Origin: Frigoribacterium sp. PhB116
GTDB lineage: Bacteria; Actinomycetota; Actinomycetes; Actinomycetales; Microbacteriaceae
Direction of reading: 5' to 3'
DNA length: 64,000 nt
NCBI RefSeq assembly: GCF_004364285.1
Contig: NZ_SOBE01000002.1
Location: 1-64,000, forward strand
The notes below the pieces were generated by a model that was given only the letters and a program-made list of their open reading frames with translations, did not search any database and was not told where the DNA came from. Both the position numbers and the translations under genes were made by a program. How positions within the stretch are numbered: position 1 is the stretch's first letter; each line of letters starts with the position of its first letter. Positions 24,601 through 32,815 of the stretch are shown one piece after another.

Positions 24601-27600
24601 CACGGTCGTCGACTCGGCGGCGGACCCGGCCGTAGTTCGCGGCTACGCGCTCCGGAACACGGGCACCCTGGCGTGGTGGCCAGCGGCCTCGGCGGCGTCG
24701 ACGCCGGCACGGACGGCCTTCAACTCCCGGCCCGCCACCACCACCGTCGTCGAGCCCGCCCTCACGCTCGCCAAGACCGACGACGCCACCGCCGGCAAGG
24801 TCGTCGTGGGCCAGGCGGTCACGTACTCGCTCCGGGTGCGGAACCCTGCCGGCACGGCCGTGTCCACGGCGCACGACGTCGTCGTCTCGGACGTGCTGCC
24901 GCAGGGCCTCACCTGGGTCGACGGCGGCACCTACGACCCGTCGAGCCGCACGATCACGTTCCCCGAGATCGACGTCGCGCCCGGCACCTCGCCGGCCGAC
25001 TTCACCTTCCGCGCCACCGTGGACGAGACGGTCGGCGACACCCGCATCCGCAACGTCGCCACGGCGGTCGGCAGCTCGCTCGACGGCCCCGTCGAGGGCG
25101 AGCGCACCTACTCCGCCACCGCCGAGGACACCGTGACCGTCCCCTCCCTGTCGGTGGTCAAGGCCCTCGCGGACCCGGCCGTCACGACGCGCACGACCGG
25201 CGAGCTCACGACCTACACGCTCGACGTGCGCGTCCCCGCCGGCGTCTCCGCCTACGACGTCACCGTGCACGACACGCTGCCGAGCGGCCAGGCCTTCGGC
25301 TCCCTCACGGCCGTGACCTGCGCCTCCTGCGACCCGTCGCTCACCGCGTCGATGCTCGGCACCCCGAGCACGGGCACGATCGGCTTCTGGCTCGGCGACG
25401 TCACGGCGGCCGCAGCCGAGCGCGTCGTGCACCTCGAGTACACCGCGTACGCGCAGAAGTCGACGACGTCGGGCCAGGTGCTGACCAACGTCGCGCAGGT
25501 CGCGTTCGACAAGACCGACAAGATCGACGGCAAGCCGGCCTCGCGCCCGCTCGCGGCCTCGTACGACTACACGAGCCTCGCGTCGACCGCCGCCGTCACC
25601 GTCGTCGAGCCGCGCCTCGTGCTCGACAAGCGCGTCGACGGCCAGGTCGGCGACGCCGACACCCGTCGCGCCGTGCCCGGCGAGACCCTGACGTACCGCG
25701 TCGCCGTGACCAACACCGGCACCGGCCCCGCGTACGACGTGCAGGTCACGGACGCGCCGGACACTCGCTTCACGGGCTTCACCCCGGTCGAGGGAGGCGC
25801 GGGCACCGTCACCGGCGCCGTCCGCAGCTGGACGATCGACGGCCCCGTCGCCCCGGGCGAGACCCGCACGGTCGTCTACCGGCTGACCGTCCCCGCCGGC
25901 CTCGGCTCGGCCGACGAGGTCGCCGGCCCCGAGCTCGCCAACACGGCCGACGTGGCGTCGTACGCGGGCGTGGCCGACCAGCCGACCGACGGCCGAGACT
26001 ACGAGACATATCACGACGTCGACGCCGACACGGTCGGCATCGAGGTCGACCTGGCCTCGCTCGCGGGCTCGACCTGGTTCGACGCGAACGGCGACGGCGT
26101 CCGCACGGCAGGTGACCCGGGGCTCTCGGGCGTCGGCGTGACCGTCGTCTTCGCGGGCGTCGACGGCGTGCTCGGCACGGCCGACGACGAGCGCCACCCG
26201 ACGACGTCGGGCCCCGACGGCTCGTGGAAGGTCGACCACCTGCCCGGCGGCAGCTACCGGGTCGACGTCGACCCCGCGACCCTGCCGGCCGGCCTCGTGC
26301 CGAGCTACGACCTCGACGGCGTGGCCTCGGCGAACTCGGCCGTGTTGACGCTGGCCGAGGGCGCCGACCGCACCGACGCCTCCTTCGGCTGGGCCGGCAG
26401 CGGCTCGCTCGGCGACCTCGTCTGGGCCGACCGCGACGGCGACGGCCGCCAGGGCGCGGGCGAGCCCGGGATCGGCGGCGCCGAGGTGCTCGTGACGTGG
26501 GCGGGCCAGGACGGCGACCTCGCGACCGAGGACGACAACGTCGAGTGGGAGCGCGACAGCGACGCCGAGACCGGCGCGTGGTCGGTCGGCAGCCTGCCCG
26601 CCGGGAACTACTCGGTGAAGGTCGGCAGCCTGCCGGCCGGCTACCTGCTCGCGTCCGGCCCCGCCGGCGTCTCGGGCCTCGGCGGCCGCACCGCGACCAG
26701 CACGCTCGTGCTCGGCGCGGGCCAGCAGGTCGTCGACCAGGACACCGGCTGGCGCGGCACCGGCGCGATCGGCGACCGCGTGTGGCTCGACCGCGACGGC
26801 GACGGCGTGCAGGACGACGGCGAGCAGGGGCTCGTGGGCGTCCAGCTCACGGTCACCTGGGCCGGCGCCGACGGCGAGCTCGACACGGCCGACGACGCGG
26901 TCGTCCCCGTGGTCACGGGCACCGACGGCTCGTGGCTCGTCGACCACCTGCTGCCCGGCGAGCACCGGGTCACGGTCACGGGCGCGCTGCCCGAGGGCGC
27001 GACCTCGAGCTACGACGAGGACGGCACCGCCACCGGCACCGCAGGAGGCGACAGCACGACGCGCGTCGTGCTCGCGGCCGGCGACGCCCCGCACCTGACG
27101 GCCGACTTCGGCTACGAGGTCACCTCGAGCATCGGCGACCGCGTGTGGTGGGACGTCGACGGCGACGGCGTGCAGCAGCCCGGCGAGCCCGGCCTGCGCG
27201 GCGTGGGCGTGACGGTCACCTGGCTCGGCGCGGACGGCGTGCTCGGCACGGCCGACGACCTCGTCTTCGGCGCCGTCACCGACGACGAGGGCGACTGGCT
27301 CGTCCGCGACCTGCCGAACGGCGACCACACGGTCGCCGTCACCTCGGGCGTCGCCCCCGGCTTCGTGCCGACGCACGACGCCACCGGCCCGGCCGACGGC
27401 GTCTCGCGCACCTCCCTCTCGAGCGAGCGCTCCGTCGACCTCGACCAGGACTTCGGCTACCGCGGCGACTCGACGATCGGCGACCGGGTCTGGCTCGACC
27501 GCGACGGTGACGGCGTGCAGACGAGCGACGAGCCCGGCCTGCCCGGCGTGCGCGTCACGGTGACCTGGGCCGGGCCCGACGGCACGGCCGGCACCGCGGA

Positions 27601-30064
27601 CGACGTAGCGCTGCCCTCGGTGCTGACGGACGCCTCCGGGGCCTGGTCGGTCGGCTCGCTGCCCCTCGGCTCGTTCTCGGTCGTGGTCGACCGGAGCACG
27701 CTGCTGCCCGGCCTGTCGTCGGTGCACGAACGTGACGCCGACCTCGACCTGGCCACGACCGTCGTCGTCGCCCGGACCGGGACGACCGTCGACGACGCCG
27801 ACTTCGGCCTGCGCGGCGACAGCAGCGTCGGTCGGGTGGTCTGGCTCGACCGTGACCGCGACGGCGTGCTCGACGACGACGAGCGCGGCCTCGGCGGCGT
27901 GCGGGTCGACGTGCTCTGGGTCGGCCCCGACGGCCGGTTCGACACGGCCGACGACGCCGTGTTCAGCGCCGTCACCGCGACGGACGGCAGCTACCTGGTC
28001 GACGGCCTGCCCGCGGGCAGCTACCGCGTGAGCGTCGACAGCGCCTCCGTGCCCGCCGGGCTCGGCCTGGTGCGCGACGAGGACGCCAGCCCCGACGGGG
28101 TCACGACGATCGAGCTGCCGGTCGCCACGGCGCACCGGACGGCCGACTTCGCGTTCGCGGGCGGCGCCTCCGTGGGCAGCTCGGTCTGGCTCGACACGGA
28201 CGGCGACGGCGTGCGCTCGTCGGACGAGCAGCCGGTGCCGGGCCAGCGCGTCTCGCTGACCTGGGCAGGCCCCGACGGCGTGCTCGACACCGCGGACGAC
28301 CAGCTCTTCTCCACCCTGACCGCGGCCGACGGCTCATACCTGTTCACCTTGCTGCCCGACGGCCGCTACCGGGTGTCCGTCGACGGCGGCGTGGCTCTCG
28401 CCGCGGTGAACACCGGTGACCCCGACGGAGGTGCCCCGAACGTCTCGCAGGTCGAGATCGCCGGAGGCGCGTCGAACTTGGTGCAGGACTTCGGCTACCG
28501 AGGCACGAACGCCCTCGGCGACACGGTCTTCTGGGACCGCGACGCGGACGGGACCGACTCGGCCGGCGACCCGCGCCTGCCCGGCGTGCAGCTCGAGCTG
28601 ACCTGGCTCGGCCCCGACGGCGTGGCCGGCGGCGGCGACGACGTCGTGCTGACGACGACGACCGACGACGCGGGCTCGTGGCGGGTCGACGGTCTGCCCG
28701 ACGGCCGCTGGACGGTCGCGGTGGTCGGCGGCGTGCCCGCGGGGCTCACGCCGAGCAGCGACGCGGACGGTGCGGACGCCACGGGCGGGTCGGACGGTGC
28801 GGGTGACGCACCGGCCGACGGCCGCAGCGCGCTCGAGCTGGGCGGCGGCGTGGTCGACCTCGAGCAGGACTTCGGCTTCGCCGGGGCGGGCTCGATCGGC
28901 GACACGGTCTGGCTCGACGAGGACGGCGACGGTCGTCAGGGCGACGACGAGGTCGGGATCCCCGGCGTCACGGTGACCCTGACCTGGGCCGGCGTCGACG
29001 GCGTGCTCGGCTCGCCCGACGACCGGGTCGAGACGGCCGTCACCGACGAGCAGGGCCGCTGGCTGGTCGAGCACCTCGCCGCGGGCGAGTTCCGGGTCGA
29101 GCTGACGGGCGGGGTGCCCGCCGGGCTGACGACGACGCGGGCCGGGTCCGAGTCTGGTGCTGGTGCTGGTTCGGGCTCCGGCCCTGGTGCCGGCAGCGGC
29201 TCCGGTTCCGTGCCGACGAGCACGACGACGCTGGCGGCCGGTGAGGCCGACCTCGACCAGGACTTCGGCTTCCGTGCCGACGCGTCGCTCGGCGACTCGG
29301 TCTGGCTCGACGTCGACGGCGACGGCGTACGCGACCCGCACGAGCCCGGCGTCGGCGGCGTGGTCGTCACCGTGCGCCTGGCCGGTGCCGACGGAGCCCT
29401 CGACACCGCCGACGACCTCGTGCTGACGCGGACGACCGACGCGTCGGGCGCCTGGACCGTCGACGGCCTCCCGGCCGGGGCGGTGCGGGTCAGCTACGAC
29501 CCCTCGACCCTGCCTGCGGGCACCGTGCCGGCCTCCGACCTCGACGGAGACACCCTGACGGCGACCACCGTGCAGCTGGAGGCCGGCGAGCAGCAGCTCG
29601 ACGTCGACTTCGTGGTGCGCGGAACGGCCGGCGTCGGAGGCGTCGTGTTCGACGACGCGGACGGCGACGGAGTGCGCGACCCGGGCGAGAAGGGCGTCGG
29701 AGGCGTCGGCGTGACGATCGTCTGGAGCGGACCCGAGGGGCCGGTCACGATCGTCGTGACGACCGGGCCCGACGGCAGCTGGTCGGTCGGCGGTCTGCCC
29801 GCCGGCGACTACACGGTGACGGTGTCGATGGACGGAGTCCCCGCGGGGACGCGGCCGAGCACGGGCGTGCGCACCACGTTCACGCTCGCGCCCGGCGGCT
29901 CCGAGCAGGTGCTCACCGGCCTGACCGCGCAGCGTCTCGCCTTCACCGGTTCCGACCTCGGCGGAGTGCTGCTGATGGGGCTGTCACTGCTCGTCGCCGG
30001 AGGCGCGGCCCTGGTCGTCTCGCGCCGGCCGAGCCGTCGCCGCCGCACCGTGACGGAGGACTGA
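21674..30064 (+). CDS. giant sortase-anchored adhesin with DUF11 and SdrD B-like repeats
   Basis: 2796-residue surface protein. Order: signal peptide (1-48, hydrophobic core LLLAVAVVLAGLAVPALVA, cleavage near ARA-AD); about nine DUF11-like beta-sandwich repeats (about 50-1455) with recurring 'YTLTVTN...VDFLPAGLEF' cores; eleven SdrD B-like repeats (about 1460-2750), each with a GDxVWLDxDGDGxQ calcium-binding loop and a GxLxTADD segment; then LAFTG (2755-2759), a hydrophobic span and RRPSRRRR tail. LAxTG is the class E sortase signal. A Ser/Gly linker lies near residue 2490. The start is GTG, with GGAG 8 nt upstream. It probably builds a long stalk for attachment. No sortase gene is in the window. 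Confidence 0.92.
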   Translation: MPRPVAPALSPALPAGLPRALWRLLLAVAVVLAGLAVPALVAPTAARAADGLAVTFTESAPTSTLVGGAVAVTLTASNATSTPGYNLTLTDVIPVGATFASADAGLGSPSRVVKLKDGTTKLIWSNVADLQAGVTVAHTYSYTTSAAVGAVVTTSGAAFASSAARTLPKFDAAGAPVADPAVVSATGGSTTTLVPFKLDKKEDSSPEGELLRGVHDHPTTYTLTVTNNEVGRSTGFSIVDFLPAGLEFLGCTSVDNSAADTVEYPGAPRLDSRPLPDTAGLCHEPASVSTVRVDPDGTAGPLALGVYTRVEWTGLGDLAAGATTTLRYAAAVPLRENELFPAGAPAAGATGLSTANLDNNTGSETRDEQPLTNSATTSGSWQGTVYTSSATATVSAEDVRIVKTRGVSGDDQGAIRQGATTNWHLAIATSEYAQGTSDLTVVDTIPDGLSYDAGSATHRQSGTAFAPVSTTPGTASPWTQAITWTVPGFTATNGAFTVDFTTTTLASYRSGVGPVAAEDSWTNRVDLTSTSTLVDARSTPDSLRSHVLATPDDSSAGQEAAAVVLTKQVAVPQTTADCTTASWVPEGGAAPSYGPGDTVCWKIEATFPVGLNTVSTTVKDFLPAGFAFVGAAYGAGHTAARPDAVSDGSVISWTLPDEASGNVFQAIVTSTISDPTAAADGDITANLAKLTFTNTAGAVFQLRDQADAVWTEPQLTTAKTATPTTVQGGDTVDYTVTVSNSGRAPATEVSVRDLLPAGWTAGQVSQVTAGGAVTDESPRSRIDWSGLTVPAKSGTTDGRLVLTYSVAVPAGIAASDEFKNTAGVRQYQDATNTGTPFTYTPANNVDKTLTTTNAARADATSTVRAGEPTVAKDVDVATAPVGSQITYRVTTTIPGGVSLYSSAEGLAPSVTDQLPQGLQVVGVPTASINDGPAAPASVASANRLRQRVSFDLPTNAQGVYVSERGDADVVVLTITATVVDSAADPAVVRGYALRNTGTLAWWPAASAASTPARTAFNSRPATTTVVEPALTLAKTDDATAGKVVVGQAVTYSLRVRNPAGTAVSTAHDVVVSDVLPQGLTWVDGGTYDPSSRTITFPEIDVAPGTSPADFTFRATVDETVGDTRIRNVATAVGSSLDGPVEGERTYSATAEDTVTVPSLSVVKALADPAVTTRTTGELTTYTLDVRVPAGVSAYDVTVHDTLPSGQAFGSLTAVTCASCDPSLTASMLGTPSTGTIGFWLGDVTAAAAERVVHLEYTAYAQKSTTSGQVLTNVAQVAFDKTDKIDGKPASRPLAASYDYTSLASTAAVTVVEPRLVLDKRVDGQVGDADTRRAVPGETLTYRVAVTNTGTGPAYDVQVTDAPDTRFTGFTPVEGGAGTVTGAVRSWTIDGPVAPGETRTVVYRLTVPAGLGSADEVAGPELANTADVASYAGVADQPTDGRDYETYHDVDADTVGIEVDLASLAGSTWFDANGDGVRTAGDPGLSGVGVTVVFAGVDGVLGTADDERHPTTSGPDGSWKVDHLPGGSYRVDVDPATLPAGLVPSYDLDGVASANSAVLTLAEGADRTDASFGWAGSGSLGDLVWADRDGDGRQGAGEPGIGGAEVLVTWAGQDGDLATEDDNVEWERDSDAETGAWSVGSLPAGNYSVKVGSLPAGYLLASGPAGVSGLGGRTATSTLVLGAGQQVVDQDTGWRGTGAIGDRVWLDRDGDGVQDDGEQGLVGVQLTVTWAGADGELDTADDAVVPVVTGTDGSWLVDHLLPGEHRVTVTGALPEGATSSYDEDGTATGTAGGDSTTRVVLAAGDAPHLTADFGYEVTSSIGDRVWWDVDGDGVQQPGEPGLRGVGVTVTWLGADGVLGTADDLVFGAVTDDEGDWLVRDLPNGDHTVAVTSGVAPGFVPTHDATGPADGVSRTSLSSERSVDLDQDFGYRGDSTIGDRVWLDRDGDGVQTSDEPGLPGVRVTVTWAGPDGTAGTADDVALPSVLTDASGAWSVGSLPLGSFSVVVDRSTLLPGLSSVHERDADLDLATTVVVARTGTTVDDADFGLRGDSSVGRVVWLDRDRDGVLDDDERGLGGVRVDVLWVGPDGRFDTADDAVFSAVTATDGSYLVDGLPAGSYRVSVDSASVPAGLGLVRDEDASPDGVTTIELPVATAHRTADFAFAGGASVGSSVWLDTDGDGVRSSDEQPVPGQRVSLTWAGPDGVLDTADDQLFSTLTAADGSYLFTLLPDGRYRVSVDGGVALAAVNTGDPDGGAPNVSQVEIAGGASNLVQDFGYRGTNALGDTVFWDRDADGTDSAGDPRLPGVQLELTWLGPDGVAGGGDDVVLTTTTDDAGSWRVDGLPDGRWTVAVVGGVPAGLTPSSDADGADATGGSDGAGDAPADGRSALELGGGVVDLEQDFGFAGAGSIGDTVWLDEDGDGRQGDDEVGIPGVTVTLTWAGVDGVLGSPDDRVETAVTDEQGRWLVEHLAAGEFRVELTGGVPAGLTTTRAGSESGAGAGSGSGPGAGSGSGSVPTSTTTLAAGEADLDQDFGFRADASLGDSVWLDVDGDGVRDPHEPGVGGVVVTVRLAGADGALDTADDLVLTRTTDASGAWTVDGLPAGAVRVSYDPSTLPAGTVPASDLDGDTLTATTVQLEAGEQQLDVDFVVRGTAGVGGVVFDDADGDGVRDPGEKGVGGVGVTIVWSGPEGPVTIVVTTGPDGSWSVGGLPAGDYTVTVSMDGVPAGTRPSTGVRTTFTLAPGGSEQVLTGLTAQRLAFTGSDLGGVLLMGLSLLVAGGAALVVSRRPSRRRRTVTED

Positions 30065-30077
30065 GGAGGCGCCTCCT
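30064..30077. repeat. perfect palindrome of the AGGAGGCGC motif at a gene end
   Basis: AGGAGGCGCCTCCT, two head-on copies of the dispersed 9-mer sharing GCGC, begins in the adhesin stop codon. A second identical palindrome is at 48321-48334, inside the toxin gene. Confidence 0.8.
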
Positions 30078-30498
30078 GCGGGCGACGATGACCTTCGACT
30101 TGCCACTTGGTGGGCCTCTGAGTCGTGCCAGACCCCGCCAACTGGCAACTCCCGAGGTGCCCAGACCGAGCAGCGACCCGGGATTCTGCGGGGACACTCA
30201 GGCTCGTGGTGCATGCTCGTCGTTTCGCCCGCGCCCGCCCGTACCCCTCGGGAGCGCTGGGCGGACGTGCCGGGCCCCGAGGCCCCGCTGGAACCGACAC
30301 CGACCCGTCACCTCGACAGCACCTGCCGGTCGACCGGTCCGCCCCTGGCGGAACGGTCGGGCCGCCTCCGGGACCGACTCCCCGGCCGTGCCGTCGTGCA
30401 CCGCGCCTCCCGCGGTGCTGCGCACCCGAGGCGCAGAGGTGAGTCGACGTGCCCCCGACCGAGGCGCGCCGAGCAGGCCGGCCGAGCAATGGGACGAC
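30065..30498. other. 434-bp intergenic region with a terminator-like hairpin
   Basis: Immediately after the adhesin gene come the AGGAGGCGCCTCCT palindrome and a hairpin (30100-30148) whose 15-nt arms TTGCCACTTGGTGGG and CCCGCCAACTGGCAA pair with one mismatch and one G-T. The remaining roughly 350 bp is the leader of the lytic-enzyme gene. I looked for a c-di-AMP (ydaO-type) riboswitch, common before such genes, and could not match its conserved elements. Confidence 0.5.
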
Positions 30499-31455
30499 AT
30501 GACCTCCGAGAACACCCCCGCCCCCGAGGGCACCCGCAGCACCAGCACCGCCAGCACCACCCGCTCCACCACCGACGACTCCGCCGGCACCGGCACCGGC
30601 ACCGGCACCGCGGCCGCGCCGCTGACTCGCCGGGCGATCGCCGCCAGCCGTCGCCGGGCGAGCCGCCGCCGCCTCGTCGGAGTGACCGCGGTCGCCGCCG
30701 TCGCGATCGTCGCGGGCACCGGCTTCGCCTTCGTCAACCGTGCCCCGTCGGCCGAGGCCGTCGCCGCGGCCCACGCGCAGAGCGTGAAGCAGAACGAGGA
30801 GGCGATCGCCGACTCGCTCGCCGAGGCCCAGGCCAAGACCACGATCGACATCGCCTCGCAGGTCGTGACCTCGACGAAGGACAAGGTCGACGCCAGTGCG
30901 CTCGAGACCTCGGTCGCGTCGCTCGCGGACTACGAGAACCTCGACTCCGACACCCTCGCCGCCCGTGTTGCCGAGACGGCGACGACGGCGCAGACGGTCC
31001 AGGCCGCCGCGTCCGAGGCCGACCGCCAGGCCGCTGCCGCCGCCGCTGCCGCGAAGGCCGCCGCCGAGGCCCAGGCCGCCGCCGAGGCGCAGGCCGCCGC
31101 TGAGGCTGCCGCCGCCGCTGCCGCTGCCGCCCAGGCCGCCGCGAACACGCCCGCCGCCGCCAAGGCCGCCGCCCAGCAGCTCGCCTCGTCGAAGTACGGC
31201 TGGGGCAGCGACCAGTACGGCTGCCTCGTGAACCTGTGGCAGAAGGAGTCGGGCTGGAACTACAAGGCCTCGAACCCGAGCAGCGGAGCCGCCGGGATCC
31301 CGCAGGCGCTCCCGGGCAGCAAGATGGCCTCGGTCGGGACCGACTGGGCCACCAACGCCACGACGCAGGTCACGTGGGGCCTCGACTACATCAAGCGCGC
31401 CTACGGCACCCCGTGCAGCGCCTGGGGCCACAGCCAGTCGGTCAACTGGTACTGA
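30499..31455 (+). CDS. membrane-anchored lytic transglycosylase-like/aggregation-promoting factor protein
   Basis: 318 residues: a Ser/Thr/Gly-rich cytoplasmic N-terminus, basic cluster RRRASRRR, signal-anchor helix (59-79), a long Ala/Glu/Gln-rich coiled-coil (about 85-225, poly-Ala at 175-215), and a C-terminal lysozyme-like domain (231-318). The domain shows NLWQKESGWNY with the candidate catalytic Glu250, then GAAGIPQALPGSKM and VTWGLDYIKRAYG, the pattern of aggregation-promoting-factor/Rpf-like muralytic domains. Cys242 and Cys306 may form a disulfide. Expected role: cleavage of peptidoglycan outside the cell during growth or division. A 48-bp palindromic terminator follows. Confidence 0.85.
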   Translation: MTSENTPAPEGTRSTSTASTTRSTTDDSAGTGTGTGTAAAPLTRRAIAASRRRASRRRLVGVTAVAAVAIVAGTGFAFVNRAPSAEAVAAAHAQSVKQNEEAIADSLAEAQAKTTIDIASQVVTSTKDKVDASALETSVASLADYENLDSDTLAARVAETATTAQTVQAAASEADRQAAAAAAAAKAAAEAQAAAEAQAAAEAAAAAAAAAQAAANTPAAAKAAAQQLASSKYGWGSDQYGCLVNLWQKESGWNYKASNPSSGAAGIPQALPGSKMASVGTDWATNATTQVTWGLDYIKRAYGTPCSAWGHSQSVNWY

Positions 31456-31509
31456 GCCCGCCCGCCGGTCTCGGCCGCGTCCCGTCACGGGGGTGACGGG
31501 TGCGCCGAT

Positions 31510-31557
31510 CCGACAGAGGAGGTCCTCCCCGAGCTCGGGGAGGACCTCCTCTGTCGG
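31510..31557. terminator. 48-bp perfect palindrome terminator
   Basis: Two perfect 24-nt arms: CCGACAGAGGAGGTCCTCCC continues with CGAG (31510-31533) and is followed directly by its reverse complement (31534-31557). It lies between convergent genes, 55 bp after the lytic-enzyme stop. Confidence 0.8.
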
Positions 31558-31585
31558 TTCGAGCCTTCGCCGCTAGCCGCGCGAG

Positions 31586-31867
31586 CTAGTTCTGCGGCGG
31601 GATCGTCTGCCGGTCCGTGGGCTTGTCCGTGGTGACGGGCGCCTCCACCGAGGGCTCGGGGGTGGCCGGCTCGGGCGTCGCCGTCGGGCTCACCGGCGAC
31701 GGGGTCGGCGTCACGACGGGGTCGTCACGCTCGCCGCAGCCCGCCAGCGCCCCGACGGCGAGCGCGGCCACGGACAAAGCTGTCACGGCTCGCGCCGTCA
31801 CGGCTCGTGCCGTCCTGCCTGCACTGCCCGTCCTGGCCCTGCCGCGCATCCCGCCCCTGCCGTCCAT
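31586..31867 (-). CDS. small lipoprotein
   Basis: 93 residues. An Arg-rich n-region, a hydrophobic stretch and lipobox LAVGALAGC (Cys at about 44) are followed by an acidic, Pro/Thr-rich tail without a folded domain (TPTPSPVSPTATPEPATPEP). It is predicted to be lipidated and tethered outside the membrane. There is no recognised family. The start could be internal (the methionine six residues in). Confidence 0.65.
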   Translation of the reverse strand: MDGRGGMRGRARTGSAGRTARAVTARAVTALSVAALAVGALAGCGERDDPVVTPTPSPVSPTATPEPATPEPSVEAPVTTDKPTDRQTIPPQN

Positions 31868-31893
31868 GTGCCGAGCCTACGCACGAGCGGGAT

Positions 31894-31957
31894 CCGCCGA
31901 GTGGTCCCGAACTGTCGTCGCGCTCGCCGGGGACGACGACATCCGGCCACTCGGCGG
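31894..31957. terminator. two-tier hairpin between two minus-strand genes
   Basis: CCGCCGAGTGG (31894-31904) pairs perfectly with CCACTCGGCGG (31947-31957); inside, TGTCGTC (31913-31919) pairs with GACGACA (31935-31941). The outer arm shares the CCGAGTGG core with the hairpins at 4108 and 7017. Confidence 0.6.
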
Positions 31958-31968
31958 GGTGTGGCGCG

Positions 31969-32265
31969 TCAGACGGCGCCGACGAGGGTCCAGACGCCGC
32001 CGTCGCGGCGGGTGACCCGGGCTCCGCGCACCTCGGCCAGCCGGTCGACCGTCGACTCGACCGCGGAGCCGACCCCGAGGGCGAAGTCGTCGTCCGTCCC
32101 CGTGAACCGCACCACGAGCTGGGGCTCGCCACGCAGCATCATGATGTCGTTCGCCTCGACGGTGGCGTGCTCGGCCGCCGACGCGGCCGCACCCGGCAGA
32201 AGCGTGTCGGGTCGCACCCCCGGTCGCAACGACCCGACGGAGAGCATCACGCGATAGGAGGGCAT
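31969..32265 (-). CDS. hypothetical protein, 98 residues
   Basis: The protein reads MPSYRVMLSVGSLRPGVRPDTLLPGAA at the N-terminus and ends TRRDGGVWTLVGAV; I do not recognise the family. The pattern suggests a small alpha/beta domain with a strand RVMLSVG, an acidic stretch FTGTDDDFALGVG and a helix ESTVDRLAEVRG. It is soluble. It lies 17 bp after the DUF7882-like gene on the same strand, probably one operon. Confidence 0.65.
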   Translation of the reverse strand: MPSYRVMLSVGSLRPGVRPDTLLPGAAASAAEHATVEANDIMMLRGEPQLVVRFTGTDDDFALGVGSAVESTVDRLAEVRGARVTRRDGGVWTLVGAV

Positions 32266-32282
32266 GCCTCGATCCTGCCCGA

Positions 32283-32612
32283 CTACCGGTCGTCCTCCGA
32301 CGCCGGGGCGATCTCCGTCGGCTCCGACACGAGTCGCATCCCCACGGTCGTCGACGCCGACTCGAGCAGCTCGGCGACCCAGAGGCGGTTGACGGCGGCC
32401 ATGCGGCTCCCGGCATAGACGAAGTGGAGCGGGATGGACTCGTGCATCCAGATGACGGAACGGCCCTGACCGGACGGCTGGTCGTCACGCCACGTCAGCG
32501 AGAAGCTCTCGTGGCGGCGCAGCTTGGTCACCACGGCGAGCTGCAGGTGGGCGAGAGCTCGGTCGTCGATGTCGATGGCATATCGATCCGACCCGTAGAA
32601 CAGTGTGCCCAA
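32283..32612 (-). CDS. DUF7882-like small protein, TTG start
   Basis: 109 residues resembling a conserved Microbacteriaceae family whose members begin MGTL(Y/F)YGSDR and continue DDRALAHLQLAVVTKLRRHESF and SVIWMHESIPLHFVY. Choosing TTG at 32612 gives exactly this N-terminus (LGTLFYGSDR), and GGGAGGGAAG lies 4-13 nt upstream; an ATG at 32657 would add 15 residues not typical of the family. Function unknown; the basic and aromatic composition suggests a small DNA- or stress-associated protein, which is only a guess. Confidence 0.75.
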   Translation of the reverse strand: MGTLFYGSDRYAIDIDDRALAHLQLAVVTKLRRHESFSLTWRDDQPSGQGRSVIWMHESIPLHFVYAGSRMAAVNRLWVAELLESASTTVGMRLVSEPTEIAPASEDDR

Positions 32613-32679
32613 GTGCTTCCCTCCCTGCCGTTCGAGCGTAGATGCCTGCAGGCGCATGGAAGATTCCTCCTCCCACCCC

Positions 32680-32709
32680 TTGACACGGTGGTCATCCCGT
32701 CGCTATGCG
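32680..32709 (+). promoter_or_regulatory. sigma-A-type promoter for the transglutaminase-like gene
   Basis: TTGACA (32680-32685) and TATGCG (32704-32709) with an 18-bp spacer in the divergent region. The -35 box is a perfect consensus. The coding start is 107 bp downstream. Confidence 0.5.
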
Positions 32710-32815
32710 AGGTGGTCCGATTCTTCGTCCGCGCGGGACGTGCTGCCGACACGAGTTCACCTGCGCGACCCAAGCCCGACTCGGCACCGACCCGCGGGCC
32801 TGCCAGGCTCGGGGC

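Noticed and set aside
22265-28135. 1956-codon open frame on the minus strand
   Set aside because: Antisense shadow of the adhesin gene; Val/Arg/Gly/Asp-rich composition with no domain, caused by strong third-position G+C in the real gene.
30065-30498. c-di-AMP (ydaO) riboswitch before the lytic enzyme gene
   Set aside because: Searched for because it is common at this position, but the conserved pairing and sequence elements could not be found.
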